Of a stretch of DNA of 64,000 nucleotides, positions 50,068 to 63,200 are shown in pieces. Source of the stretch: Medicago truncatula. Its lineage: Eukaryota > Streptophyta > Magnoliopsida > Fabales > Fabaceae. Both the position numbers and the translations under genes were made by a program. Under the pieces are notes generated by a model that worked only from the letters and a program-made list of their open reading frames with translations, was not told the origin of the DNA and made no database searches. The first letter of the stretch is position 1. Every line of letters begins with the position of its first letter. The stretch is from contig NC_053042.1 of NCBI RefSeq assembly GCF_003473485.1, positions 54,027,762-54,091,761 on the forward strand, written 5' to 3'.

Positions 50068-50285
50068 TTGTTTGAGGCTGTGCTCCAAACATGTTTGAAA
50101 GAACCCATGTAATTGTAATGTATTGGTTGTGCAAATAAAACAAAGACATCTATCTATGGAATCGAAATATACTCCAATATTTCCACTCCGAAGTTGTGCC
50201 TTATTGAGATTGGAACAATGACTCTGTTCATTTTTAATTGGTAACATGAGTACATTAAAATTTGGATACAACCAAAAGGGGACCA
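50068..50285. repeat. Downstream flank of gene 3, copy of 37428-37670
   Basis: gtttgaggctgtgctccaaa... ggatacaaccaaaagggg matches the 3' flank of gene 1. The copies are diverged, with small indels. Confidence 0.75.
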
Positions 50286-52060
50286 AAATTATAAGAAAAT
50301 ATATAGTCGTTTTAAGTTATAAAATTAAATCAAGTACACAACTTGCAGTAGGAGGGCATTCCAAGCATTTATCATTCTCAAATAGTACAATTCCTCATAC
50401 CAACGAAGACAGGGCAACAACAGCTAAACTAATCTCGGTACTACGACCAGGGTTGTCTCCAACAATTTGAAGGTCCCGTTGTAATTTCGACAATTTTAAT
50501 TTAAAATGTATTGGAAAAAAAAACAACGTCAATTATAGTGATAAACATCTTCCTTGTAGTTAAATATATGAGCAATGGTTCTAACATGATTTTTATCTAC
50601 AGAAAAATAGACATTTACCTATGGATAATTTATAATTGATAGCAAAATTATTGTATTCTTGACATTTAGTGATGAATTTTGTCTGTATGTATAAGTTTTT
50701 TTTTTCCTTTTTTTTCTCTTCAAATTGTGAGGGGCCCTCTAAGTCTGAGGCCGTCTGCAAGGGACTTGTTGCAATTGTACAAGGCCGACCCTTTGTTATA
50801 CAATAGCGGATAGCTAAGAAGTTAATTTATAATTGATAGTTGACAAGTTAGCTTACAATTGATAAAATATCTTATTGAATTTGTAGTATTTTTTAAAATT
50901 AATGGTTGAAGTAGTTTATCAAGAAATATTAACCTAGTAAAAACAATAACAAAATGTGTAAAAATGAGAGAAAAGATGATAAACTTTAAGCTACCATCTA
51001 GATCAGCTTATCAAGAAATATTAACCTAGTAAAAACAATTTATAAACTAACGAGAAAAATAGCAGTTACCAAACATGTATATTTTAGTTGTAACAAAAAA
51101 AAAAACATGCATATTTTAGTCATATGAACTTATAAACTATATTTTAGCAGCTATAAACTAACTTATTGTGCTTGACAAACACACCCGTGACTTTTGCTTA
51201 ATCTTGAGAAAGTTGTCACCAAAAACCAATTAAGTTTTAACTATGTGTAACATATATAGCTTACCAATCTAGAATCAACTGCCACTAGTAAATGCACCCA
51301 GAAAATGCTGCCTCAGATGTGATATAAAGGATTTACCAGTTCTTGTTCAAAAAAAATAGGAATTTGATTGTGAAATGTGATAGCAACATTAACTCCATCC
51401 AACCCTCTCTTTTCAAGGATTTTAATCATCTTCATTCCAATTTCTCTACATCTCTCTCAATCCTCATTAGTTCTTCTCTATCTCTTCACCTCTAAATTCA
51501 ACTCATTTTTTCTTATATTCCATATGAGTACGAGCAAGATTTACTCTAATAATTTTTTGACATTATTTATACCTCACTTTTTATACTTATTTTGATTCAT
51601 AAGAAAATAGAGTGCCTCCAACATCATAGTGACTCATGTGAATTTTTCTTATAACTCAAACTTAGGATTACATATTCCAATCTGGGATTAAATATCACTG
51701 TCATGTTCACAATTTTACCTCAAAATCTACCCTACCGCACTTGCTTTGCTATATGCTAAATCCATTTTCCATTTATGAGTAAATACCAGTGACGTTGGAC
51801 ACAAAGTGTGTAATATCATGTCGGTGAAAGAAATATATATGCTCACGGGCGTCTGGAATGAAAAAGACAAACACTATTAGCATTTAGCAGGCTAAGGAAA
51901 TTGTGTAAGCAATGATTTTTCAGGAATCTAGTATATCTATTATTTTCTGCCTCATCAAGCAGACAAAAATATCGTGCAAGGAGTGGTTTCATACCTATAA
52001 TATATTCTAGATAATGCAATATAAAGTTGAATTTTTTACTCAAAAATATATTCTTTTTTA
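50286..52060. other. Intergenic with a hAT-like remnant and direct repeat
   Basis: 50800-51185 (agcggatagctaag... taaactaacttat) resembles the agct-rich element at 1738. Inside it tatcaagaaatattaacctagtaaaaacaa occurs near 50908 and 51007, about 100 bp apart. The remainder to 52060 shows no gene; the open frame at 51377-51595 is T/C-rich and featureless. Confidence 0.45.
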
Positions 52061-52357
52061 GCTCCTAACTTTTTCAAAATTGCGATTTTGGTCCCCTAAG
52101 AAATATAACTACAAAACCGCCCCCTAAGTTTTGCATTTGTGACAGTTTTGGCCCCAAGGCCAATTTTGACTCGGTCTACTCTGACGTGACACCTTAAATG
52201 AGGTGCCACGTATTATTTATTTTTTTACCAAAAATTGACCTTGGGGAGCCAAACTGCTACAGTTGCAAAACTTAGAGGACGGTTTTGTAGTTTTTTTCTT
52301 AAGGAGCCAAAATCGCAACTTCGAAAAAATTAAGGGGCGAAAACTGCTATTAAACCT
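52061..52357. mobile_element. Foldback MITE
   Basis: The left arm (gctcctaactttttcaaaat... actacaaaaccg) and the right arm (cggttttgtagttt... gcgaaaactgctattaaacc) are inverse over about 130 bp. The wording resembles the arms of the MULE at 29827. The left terminus is a few bases shorter than the right, so it is probably truncated. Confidence 0.7.
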
Positions 52358-53320
52358 CTTTTTTATTTACTGCAAAGTTTCTTAAGACTAAGCAAGTAAT
52401 AAAAAAAAATTAAAGCAAATGAAAATATATTATTATCTCATTTGGTTTTTTCTGTACAAATTATCATCTCATTTGTTTTTTATTTTTATTTTTTTTGGTA
52501 CAATCTCATTTTTTTTTTTATTTAACTCCCTAGCATTATTAATCCACTTAGGTTGATCCGATCGTTGAGACCTTAAATCTCAAGTTCGATTCTGGTTAAT
52601 GTTAATTTTAGTAGGTTAGTTTGACTCCTTAAAGAAACTCTTACGTTATTTTTTTTTTTTTTTTGACAATCTAACGTTACTTTTCTTGACAGTACCATGC
52701 ATCGTGTCATACTTGCTATAATTCTCAAAAAGTGATTTTACCATTTATTTTTTTTTAACAAATGATTTGACATAATAAGAAAATAACAATTACGTGAGAA
52801 TGGCTTAATTTTTTTTTTTTTGTCAAATACTCTAGTGTCAAAAGCTTACACATATATATGCATTTGTCCCTACGAGGATGGCTTAATTTAGGCTGATTTA
52901 TCGATGATTTGGTTTAATTACATACAATGATCATTTGATAATTTGATGATTAACATCAATGTCGATTGACTTCTTCTTAAGTCATTCCATTTTGATGATA
53001 AATCCTTTTCTTTTACCAAATTTTGATGATAAATTTTGACCAAAACAAAGCGGCTAATAAATTTTGTCCCTACCAGATTGCAGGAAAGATTTTACTTCCT
53101 CCAATAGCATCACCCACCGATGTATCTATGTATGATTTTCAAACAGTGTGGTACAGCTCCCATGACTTAGAATTTAGATCAAGCTGAAACTGAAGCCGAA
53201 AAAGTAAAACAATGGTCCCGCTACTAACACAAGTCAACTAAAGAGTCTCTATATATGGCTGTGGCTATGCTCATGGATTGGTGGAGTTTCCTCTACTTTC
53301 GGATATGCTAAGAAAATTTA
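52358..53320. other. Intergenic, no gene
   Basis: AT-rich with several poly-T runs (52494-52522, 52649-52664, 52809-52821). Nothing else was recognised. Confidence 0.45.
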
Positions 53321-53675
53321 GGCTTTGTTTGAAAGTTTGGAGGGAGAGTTTTGAAAAAAAGGAAGAAGTAAATAAAGAAATCGAAGACATCGGGAGAAGA
53401 GAGCTTTTGAGGTTAATTTTTTGTTTATAATAAAAAATCCCCTCATTTGAGAGAGGGTTTTGGGGGTTATGGAAGGTTTATATGAATTTTTCAAATCCAA
53501 TCTATGTTGTTATAATATTTTTAAAATTAAAAATATATTAATCATAAGTATTAGTTTATCATTCTCAAAAAAACTGTTCTTTAAAAAAATGTGAATTTTT
53601 TTGTCCATTTTTCTATATATTTCCAATCCTCCAAAGCCCTCCTCTCCCTTACCCTCCAAACTCCCAAACAAAGCC
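53321..53675. mobile_element. TIR MITE (355 bp)
   Basis: The left end GGCTTTGTTTGAAAGTTTGG and the right end read inward GGCTTTGTTTGGGAGTTTGG are nearly perfect inverted repeats, followed by purine-rich subterminal DNA (agggagag). Flanks are TTA and TAA, suggesting a Harbinger-type element although not an exact duplication. Confidence 0.75.
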
Positions 53676-54865
53676 TAAATATTTGTCCACATTAAATGTT
53701 AATACTACTATTCAATTAAAAAATTCGATGAATATATACTTTTCAAAACAATACTACTCATTTCGATCACATTTATAAGCAAAAACACAACTTTTTAAAT
53801 TTATTGAATAACTAATGTATCTGGTCTATATAAAGGGTCGAGTTCGATTGTATTGAAAAGAAGGGATTGAAATTACAATTTGTGAATGAAATCTTCAATT
53901 TGTGTATTGGAAGAAATGTGTGTGTGTGTGAGATGGTTATTATTAGATATAGGAAGCAAAAGGGCCACATAGAGAGAGATGATTTTTCTAGGTTATTTTG
54001 TGAAAGTTGATGAAGGTGATGTTGAAGATAAAGAAGAAATGGAAGCAAGAACATATGAAGATAGGGAAAAAACATTAGATGGTTTTAGTGTATTGTTACT
54101 TACAATAGACCTCAAAGATCATATAGTTTATTTTATAATAAATAGATCAAACAGTTAAGATTAAAAAGTGAATGAGGTTTACGGTGGAACATCTATAATG
54201 TTTGTTCACCTAATACATTTGGGATTAACCCTTGATAAAATGAGCTAAAATGAGCAACAAAGATGAACGTAAACGACTCAAACAGATAAAAAAAAATAAA
54301 AAAATTCAGCCTTATTATATTAACATTATAAACATCAGACAAATAAAAACATAGGTTACTCATAAACTAAAACAAAGAAGAAAAACATTCATACAATTGT
54401 AAATATCTACCTTAGTTTACATCTGCATTGCTAATTTATACCGATTTTGATTGAAAATTACAAAATCATCTTGATTTCATAGTGACTTCAAATAGTGAAA
54501 AATAGTTATTTGGTTCAAATGAAAAAGTGTGCACTGGCTGATTTATATCTTTACATGTAATGATACATCAATGTAACATTGGTCTATCATTTTAGTCAAT
54601 ACATATTTTCTAATTTTGACCATCGAACGATAAGTTTATATTATATAGATTATTTATGTAAAATTTTACGTAGATATAAAATTATTTGGCATGTTATTTG
54701 AGACTCATCAAAATTCAATAAATATATACTACTTTTTTTTCTTTTCTAATATACTACTTTTCAAAACAATATTAAATACTAATTTAAAATACAATCTTGA
54801 ATACCGTAAAACAAAATGCAACATTGAATCAAAAGATATTCAAACATGATTAATTTTTAGGTCTT
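53676..54865. other. Intergenic, no gene
   Basis: A half Stowaway-like end (tactcatttcgatcacattt ataagc) lies near 53756. 53860-54080 is a purine-rich stretch with a (GT) run at 53919-53930; its complement gives a Leu/Phe-rich open frame of no recognisable family. Confidence 0.4.
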
Positions 54866-55037
54866 GTTAACTTGTGCCCTAAGGGCACATGTTAAGGATT
54901 CTAATAATAGCAAGTATTTATTGAAAAAAATTAATTCACATGAAATATTTAACTTTTGGTAAATAAATGAACACAATTTTCTATGCAAAATTTCTATGTT
55001 TAGTACATAAACATGTGCTCCAAGGATACAAGTTAAC
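54866..55037. mobile_element. Short palindromic MITE (~170 bp)
   Basis: The left end gttaacttgtgccctaaggg and the right end read inward gttaacttgtatccttggag are inverted; the left end is itself a small palindrome (gtgccctaagggcac). A related single end lies at 55986-56017 (ttaacttatgcccttagggt). Confidence 0.65.
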
Positions 55038-57125
55038 ATTTCTCTATTTTTATTTGTTTACTATCCATAAAAATTATTTATAAAAAAAATGAATTTAAAG
55101 TTGTACACGTGTTATCTCTGTTTTTTATTTCTTTTTTAAAAAAAAAAAAAAAAAACTTAAATTAATAGTTTTTCATTTTAGAGTCCAAATTTTGCTTTAC
55201 TTGCTCAAAATTTAGCACCTTGGACCCGCAGTAGATGATTAAACATATCCTCATGACTTAGGCCCTTGAGATCCGCTATGAGACTAATGTTTTGGTCTAA
55301 GAGATGTAGATAATATAGATGCACACAAATAGTATGATATTTGTGTTGCTCCATTGAAATAGTATGATATTCATATGCGCCTTATATTTGTGCGGATATC
55401 CGTTAAACAAGTTGAGGTACAAACATGCACGTTTGAATATTTATGTATATTTTTTAAATCTATCTATATTTTTAAACTTTTTTATTAAATTATTTAAAAT
55501 TTAACAACAAAAGTTCATCACAATTTTTTTTTGGTGTTAGTTCATTTCCATCTTCTAATAAAAAAAGATAATAACATTCATACATTTCATCTCTATCAAA
55601 AAATCTTTAAATGAAACTATCCCTACAAGCATTGTAAGTTGACATCGTTAATGGTAACCCACACTAGCTCAATAAAATATTGATAGGTTTAACTAAAAAA
55701 AAAATGTTTTACCTGCTCACAAGGAATTATCGTTTTTTTCTAGGAAACGAGTTATTATTATTATTTTTTCTGAAATACACAAGGAATTTTTTTATTGAAA
55801 AAGTACAAAGAGAAGAGTAATACAAGAAAATGCATCATTATATAGATACGATGAAGAAACGAATTTCACACGCTCTATCAAAAAAAGGATCTTCTCTCAA
55901 AAAATAAATCAAAAAAAGGAATTTCTTTCGATTCAATATTGCAAGTTCAAAGTTGAATCCCCTAAAACAATTAAGGGAAATATTAACTTATGCCCTTAGG
56001 GTATATGTTAATGTATTAAACATAGAAATATCTTCAATTTTTTTTTTAAAATCTCTAAATTCTTTTAATAAAAATTCTACTTTATGTCAGACAAATGTAC
56101 GTTTCTTTTGCCAGACTCCGTTTCCCCAATTTTTATCTTGTTTGGATGAAGAAGAAGCGGTTCTAGGAAATGTGATTTTATGTCCAAAACGCCAGTTCTG
56201 CTGAAGCTCATATTCCTAGCTTCTGCGGTTAATCCCAAAATCAATTTTTGTTTATTGTACATTGGCAGTTAAAAAACTCATTTCCTTCCTTCTTTGCCCT
56301 CAGATCTATATCGTTTTCTTCCTTCTCTCCCTCTTGAACAACCCATTTCAGTTTCTATTCTCTGTCTCAGCATTTCTGAATTTGTTAAACATTTTTTTCT
56401 TGTTTTCTTCGCATCAAGCAGCTTCCAGGATCTCTGTTTTTTGTTTTTTTCACATCAAGCAGCTTCCAAAAAATTTGTATATTTTCTTTTCTGTTTGTTT
56501 TGCGATGCGTTTTGTTCCTTCGCTTTGTTATATATTATAATCATTAATTAATTACTATATCTTTTTATTAGTTTTTACGTTTTTTTAGGAAAAAAAATAG
56601 TTTTTAAGTTATTATTAATATTGATTACGATTCTTCAACAAAACAAAAGAAAAGTTATTATATGGTCCTTAAAAAAAGAAGTTATTATCATGGATCCCCT
56701 AAAAAAAATATTGTTATCGATGTATACTAATTAATTATTTGAAACAAAAAAAATATTAACAAAATTGAAAAACCCATTTTGGTAATTATACATTTAAAAA
56801 CAATTTTGATTCAATGTATCCAAACAACAACAACTTATAAGAATCATTTTTAACGAAGTGCATCCAAACAAAAATCAATTCACATCTAACTCACTTTTAA
56901 TCAAAATCAAATCTTTCAAACTCAATTTTATCAAAATCAATTCTCGCCACCGCTATACCAAACACACACTTAGAAAGTGTGAAATTTTGACACGAGAAAA
57001 TTCAAATGCACATGTACATTGATATCATGACAGCCAAAGAATTTATTGAAGTGTGCAGTTTCCAGTTAGTAAAGTGTAGAAAATAAATTTGTAAAAAAAA
57101 ATAAAAAATAGTACAAAGTCTCGTC
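55038..57125. other. Intergenic, upstream of transporter gene 4
   Basis: No gene is supported. 55986-56017 is a solo MITE end. 56405-56480 repeats catcaagcagcttcca twice. 56720-56975 resembles one end of a TIR element (ccaaacacacactta), with several caatt/aaatcaa direct repeats. Confidence 0.4.
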
Positions 57126-57132
57126 TATATAA
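57126..57132 (+). promoter_or_regulatory. Putative TATA box, transporter gene 4
   Basis: TATATAA lies 71 bp upstream of the ATG at 57197. Confidence 0.55.
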
Positions 57133-57196
57133 TGATTGGCAGACTAACACTACCTAGCCAACATCTTCAACTTCTGTTACTATTAGTGACACAAAA

Positions 57197-58984
57197 ATGG
57201 CGGTTGAAGGTGTAAATTCATTGAGGTTATCTCAAACAAAAAACCTCATAATCCAAGTTATCACAGGACGATGGTTCGTGGTGTTTGCTTCTTTTCTAAT
57301 CATGTCAGCTTCAGGAGCCACCTACATGTTTGGTCTTTACTCTAGTACCATAAAAACATCCTTAGCCTATGACCAAACAACTCTTAACCTCCTTAGTTTC
57401 TTCAAAGACTTAGGTGGCAACCTTGGTGTTTTCTCTGGCTTAATCAATGAAATCACACCACCTTATGTTGTTCTTGCAATTGGTTCCCTTCTTAACTTCT
57501 TTGGTTACTTTATGATATGGTTAGCAGTGACTAAAAAAATACCAAAACCGAAAGTTTGGCAAATGTGTCTTTACATTTGTATAGGTGCTAATTCTCAGTC
57601 TTTTTCAAACACTGGTTCACTTGTTACTTGTGTTAAGAATTTCCCCGAAACTCGTGGTGTTGTGTTGGGGATTTTAAAAGGTTATGTTGGTCTTAGTGGT
57701 GCTATTATCACACAACTTTATTCTGCTATTTATTTTGATGACCCAAAAGCTTTGATTTTGCTTATTGCTTGGCTTCCAGCTGCAATTTCCTTTCTTTTTC
57801 TTCGAACAATTCGATACATGAAACCGGTTAAACAGAACAACGAACTTGGTGTTTTTTACAAGTTTTTGTATATTTCACTCGGTCTAGCTGGTTTTTTAAT
57901 GGTTATGATCATATTACAGAAAAAAGTGTCTTTTAAACAGAGTGAGTATATTGGAAGTGCTTCAGTTGTTCTAATTTTGCTGTTCCTACCTCTTGCTGTT
58001 GTCTTTGTTGAACAGAAAAAGAGTCAAAAGCTTGCATTTGTCGATCCATTTTCAGTTAAAATAGTAACTGATCAAGAAGTGAAAGAGTCTGCAGCAAAAA
58101 ATTGTGATACTAATGCAATGGTTTGTGTTGTTGAAGTAAAAGAAACTAGATGGTGGCAAAATATTTTTAGTCCACCTGAACAAGGTGAAGATTTTACTAT
58201 ATTACAAGCCCTTTTCAGCATAGACATGTTATTGCTATTCTTTGCTGGCACATGTGGTGTTGGTGGAACTTTAACAGCAATTGATAATTTAGGTCAAATT
58301 GGAACCTCACTTGGATACCCAAAAACAAGCATAAGCACATTTGTTTCATTAGTGAGTATTTGGAATTATCTAGGAAGAGTTTTTTCTGGTTTTGTTTCTG
58401 AACATGTTTTAACAAAGTACAAATTTCCACGACCACTCATGTTCACATTGATTATGTTTTTATCCTGTGTCGGTCACTTATTGATAGCCTTTGATGTGCA
58501 AAATGGCATCTATTTTGCTTCAGTAATCATTGGATTTTGTTTTGGTGCACAATGGCCATTGGTTTTTGCCATAATTTCGGAGTTGTTTGGGTTGAAATAT
58601 TATTCAACTTTGATGAACTTTGGTGGGGTAGCTAGTCCAATTGGATTATATTTTCTTAATGTTAGGGTCGCTGGTCATTTATATGACAAAGAAGCTAAGA
58701 GGCAATTGATTGAAAAAGGAGTAAAAAGAAAATTGGGTCAGGAATTGAATTGTGTAGGAGCAAGTTGTTTCAGATTGTCTTTCATTATTATCACTGCAGC
58801 TACTTTGTTTGGTGCCATTATTTCACTTATTTTAGTGGCCAGAACAAATAAGTTTTATAAAGGTGATATATACAAGAGGTACCGATCAGAGCAGGTTGAA
58901 GTTGAAGGAGCTACGGCTGAGATGACGGTGGTCCAAAATGACGGCAAGAGAGGAAAGGAAGAAGCAAAAGCTACAGTGATGTGA
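57197..58984 (+). CDS. Nodulin-like / MFS transporter, paralog 4 (595 aa)
   Basis: Single-exon family member, clearly the most diverged of the four. The N-terminus is MAVEGVNSLRLSQTKNLIIQ, followed by [20 protein letters not shown], the conserved [20 protein letters not shown], and [19 protein letters not shown]. The central loop differs strongly (VTDQEVKESAAKNCDTNAMV) and the conserved Trp motif is KETRWWQNIFSPPEQGEDF instead of [17 protein letters not shown]. The tail keeps [13 protein letters not shown] but adds a charged EVEGATAEMTVVQNDGKRGK end. The protein probably sits in a membrane with twelve helices; substrate unknown. It lies about 11.8 kb from gene 3 and shares no obvious flanking DNA with it, so it probably represents an older duplication. 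Confidence 0.92.
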   Translation: MAVEGVNSLRLSQTKNLIIQVITGRWFVVFASFLIMSASGATYMFGLYSSTIKTSLAYDQTTLNLLSFFKDLGGNLGVFSGLINEITPPYVVLAIGSLLNFFGYFMIWLAVTKKIPKPKVWQMCLYICIGANSQSFSNTGSLVTCVKNFPETRGVVLGILKGYVGLSGAIITQLYSAIYFDDPKALILLIAWLPAAISFLFLRTIRYMKPVKQNNELGVFYKFLYISLGLAGFLMVMIILQKKVSFKQSEYIGSASVVLILLFLPLAVVFVEQKKSQKLAFVDPFSVKIVTDQEVKESAAKNCDTNAMVCVVEVKETRWWQNIFSPPEQGEDFTILQALFSIDMLLLFFAGTCGVGGTLTAIDNLGQIGTSLGYPKTSISTFVSLVSIWNYLGRVFSGFVSEHVLTKYKFPRPLMFTLIMFLSCVGHLLIAFDVQNGIYFASVIIGFCFGAQWPLVFAIISELFGLKYYSTLMNFGGVASPIGLYFLNVRVAGHLYDKEAKRQLIEKGVKRKLGQELNCVGASCFRLSFIIITAATLFGAIISLILVARTNKFYKGDIYKRYRSEQVEVEGATAEMTVVQNDGKRGKEEAKATVM

Positions 58985-60295
58985 TTGATTCATTGATGTA
59001 TAGGGGTTGAATGTTGAATGTTGTTGAATGTTGATTGGTGTTTGAATGTTGATTTATAAGCAAATTTCACTACCACTAGGACGACAATGACTAGGAACCG
59101 AAAAAAAAATTCAATCCATTTTTGTGTCTATAGTATAGGACCGCTTTCTTTTTCAATACCCATCTTTCACTGTACTCATGTGATAAATATAGGGAATCAA
59201 TTATAATATCTAATTTTGGCTATACATGAATGAATTTTGTGTATTCAACTTTGGCATTTTCTTGTGTCCAACATTTTGCTGTCTCAGCTACGTGCTTGGT
59301 TTGGCACCATATAGCAAATTGTTAGTTACTTGTTTAAAGTAAATTAACAATGATGATTACTTGTAAAAAGAATAAAAAATCACAATCATATTCATGAATC
59401 CAATTCAGTGGGAGATACTAAAAAGAGAGCTATAAACTTTTAATAATTGAAAAGAGAGCAAAATAAGATTCTATGCTATTTTATTATATTACTTTTAAGC
59501 AGTACATGTGACTACTATAAAATAGTAACCCAAGTATACTAAACCGAGTAAATTATATGCATAGTTTTTTTATTTTATTAAAAATTTCTTTGTTTACCTA
59601 GGCAATGTTCACTCATGTGAAGGAGTACCAATTACTCAATTTGCAATTGTAAAATATCAAGAAGACAACGAGTTTAAAGCTCTGTTTGTGGAAAAATATC
59701 TCACTCATGTCCCTATGAACATCATTAACTTACCAAAATATCCTTTATTCTAACAAATTAAAAACAATTTTTTTTTCTTTCTCAAATCCCACATATTCCA
59801 TCAAAGATATGGATGGAACACAAGTGAGATAAATGATTTGGTATGAAATCATATCGGATGATTTAAAAAAGATAAATGATATTTGTGAAATCGTATCTCT
59901 ATACTCATGACATTACTCTTTTAAAAAATGTTGGGAAAAAAATCTTGTTATTGTGAAAATGAAGGGAAGTAAGAGTTTGATTGATAGGGTATAACTATAA
60001 GGTATGATTTTTGTGTTTTGTGTTAGGCAAAGATAGCCAGGCTTGATATGCAGCAGAGCTTACTCTTAGGCCCAATTAACTTTATGGGCCAGGCCTAACT
60101 TTTAAAGCCCACAAGGGCCATGCCACTGTACTTGCAAATCCACGTTGACCACTTTTTTTCTAACAATAATAAATTTTCCTTTTCAATACATAAAAATTTC
60201 ATTTCTGATTTATTGTTGTCTTTCCCAATTCACACTCACTTCACCTCCTTTTTCTCTCTGTGCATGCAATTCGCATTGGTTTCAATTCACCGGAA
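58985..60295. other. Intergenic between transporter 4 and KTF1
   Basis: AT-rich, no gene. The last 230 bp form the KTF1 promoter and leader. Confidence 0.5.
60069..60121 (+). promoter_or_regulatory. GGCCCA/TGGGCC cluster in the KTF1 promoter
   Basis: GGCCCAATT at 60069-60077, TGGGCC at 60085-60090 and GCCCA near 60107 match site II/UP1-type elements that recruit TCP factors at growth-linked plant promoters. No clear TATA box is seen here. Confidence 0.45.
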
Positions 60296-63200
60296 ATGAC
60301 GAACAAGGGCAAAGCTCCCGCCGTCAAGGGTAAAGCTCCCGCCGGAAAAGGTTCCTCCGGCAAACGGAAGAACAACTTCGATGACGACAAGACCGGCAAA
60401 CGGAAGAATCGAGGAGTCGTTCAGTTCTTCGAAGACGAAGCCGCTGACGTCGATAGCGATGACAGCGAGTTCAGCGATTTCAGCGACGGTACATTCTCTC
60501 TATTCCTTCATTTGTTGATCTCGCTAGAAATGTTAGGGTTTCGTACACATTTCGTTCTTTCGTTCATTTTTCCGTGTCATTTTCGAATTTCGTTTTTTCA
60601 TCGACATAGTTTCTAATGTTTTTTAGGCCTTTTGATTTTCGTGTTTAGAATCTTATGAAGATGAATTTGAGACGTTGTCAACGACGAGGAACGAGTCAGC
60701 TAAGGGTTCGAGTAGCGTCCCACGAGTTCCCAAACAGGAGCTTGTGGATGAAGAAGAATTTGATAGATTGATGGAAGAACGTGTTAATTCTAGGTTTTTC
60801 CGTTTTGCTGAAGATGGAGATGAGTTTGAGGATAAACCAATGGAGGATAATTCTTCTTTACATCATGCTCTTAAGGAATCAATTCCAACCATATGGAGAG
60901 TTAAATGCACTGTATGCACCTGAAAAGCGACTTTGTCATTTTGTTAACCATAGTTTCTAGCATTGCATTTATAATTTTTTTGGGGCTTCTATACCATGAA
61001 GCACATACACAGTCACGGACACACTGACACATTGACACTGGTAATAATTTAAGAAAACTACATAAGTGTCGGTGTTGTGTTAGTGTCGGTCGGATACACC
61101 TTCGATCAGAAGTTTCGGTGCTTCGGGTCTTCTATATTCCTTTGTTAAGCTTTGTTTGCCACAGGTTGGGCGCGAGAGGCTTTCAGCTATCTGTCTGATG
61201 CAGAAGTTTGTTCACCTGAAAGGACTGGATACTAAATTGCAGTTAATATCTGCCTTTGCTGTAGATCATGTGAAAGGATTTATATACGTTGAAGCTGAAA
61301 GGCAAAATGATATAAATCAGGTAGCTTTAATGATGGGGTTTTATTGGTTTAGAGTTAGATATCAATTATTACTACTGAAGTGTTTCTGCCGCTGGCTAAA
61401 TATGTTTTCATTTGTTACAAATGTGTAATTTCAGGCATGTTACGGGATTACTGGTATCTATGCTACTCGAGTGCAACCTGTTCCAAGAAATGAAGTTTTT
61501 CATCTGTTCTCTGTTAAAATTAAAAAACCTGAAATTTCTGAGGGCATGTGGGGTCGCGTAAAAGGTGGTAATTACAAGGGGGATTTAGCACAGGTATTGC
61601 ATGAGTAAAGATGTTGAGTTTTCATTTGCTATTCAACTTGTGAAATACTTATTCCCTTTATCTATTTTTATATTGCCAGGTTGTGGCAGTGAATAACACG
61701 CACAAGAAAGTTACTGTGAAGCTTGTTCCAAGAATCGATCTATTTGCTCTGGCTGCCAAATTTGTAATCTACGTTCCCATGATTTTCTCTGCTTTTTCCT
61801 TTCAATTGAAGTTCGACTGTTAGTTTTGATTATGCCTGTTTTCATTCAGTTGTTATTTGGACAAATAGATGCTAAACAACTAAAGCGTATTCACATTTTT
61901 TGTTTCTATTCTTGGAATATAAGATTAGAGATTAGTACAATTTTTGAATTTAGCAACGATAAAAAATTATACCTGCATCCTGCAGTTGGTAGGTCATGAT
62001 GTTGTGTCAAAATCCACATTTACTCAAGTTTTGCAACTCGTACCTTTTTCCAACCCTTTGAATATTTGTTTTAACTTTGACCTTTCCATCTGATATGTCA
62101 TGGAAACTATTGTACACATAAAAGCAGATTGAGAAAACTACAATTAGGTTTGGACTTGTAACCAGACTCGATTGAAAATGTATTCTTCGGTTTTCACTTT
62201 AATTACATAAGATCATAAGACCTGGAAGGGAATCTAAATATCGTAAGGTAAACCTTCCCGTGTCTCCATGAAATTGAGGCGGACTTGTATTACTGATTTT
62301 GTCTCAGAGTGATGCGAATTCCTATTTCTACAGACTGCTCTTTTTACTTCATCGTTCCTATCCTATTGTTGTGTACTGTACATGTAGACAAAAAATCATT
62401 GATGCATTTTATTCTCATTGTTGCAGGGTGGAGGATGTCGCCAAAAAGCTGCGGTACCAGCACCGAGATTAATTAGCTCCACTGAACTTGAGTAATATTG
62501 CATATTCTCCTATTTTCCTTTTTTTTTACTTAGTTTTTGGATAGTTAGTCTGATGGGGTTGTTTTTCAATGATTCTGCAGGGAGTTCCGACCTCTGATCC
62601 AAATAAAACATGACCGGGAAACTGGCAAGGTTTTTCAGGTTCTTGATGGCATGCTGCTCAAGGATGGATTTCTATATAAGAAAGTATCTCCAGATTCATT
62701 AAGTTTTTGGGGTGTTGTTCCCACTGAAGAGGAGCTATTGAAGTTTGGGTCTTCCGAAAACAATGACTCAAATGATATGGAGTGGCTTTCTAATATTTAT
62801 GGCGACACAAAGAAGAAACGGGTTACTATTGCTGACAAGGGCGATGGCAAAGGAGAGGGCTCATCAGCTTCAGGCGCAGGAAATGATTTTGAATTATATG
62901 CTCTTGTGCGTTTTCGGTAAGTTTTTGTTAAACTTAGCATTCATTATATCATACAAATTCGCTCCTCTCTCTCTCTCTCACGCACACACGAACATGAAGA
63001 CGTGCACACATGCACATCCTGCAGATCGATGATTTTCATATCTGACAGAGCTTTGCCATTGCAGCAAAAAGGACTTTGGTGTGATAATAAGCACAGATAA
63101 GGATGGTACTTACAAGGTACTATATTCGGCTTATGTATTGCCCTTTGTATAAGCTTTTGATTTTGATTGTCTATTGCATTTTTATAGTTATATTATAGTT

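Noticed and set aside
53812-54075. 87-codon minus-strand open frame (MFFPYLHMFLLPF...)
   Set aside because: It is low-complexity from a purine-rich tract, with a GT run inside and no homology recognised.
56262-56551. Overlapping 92- and 85-codon open frames
   Set aside because: They are Phe/Leu-rich translations of a pyrimidine-rich tract in two frames, without a domain.
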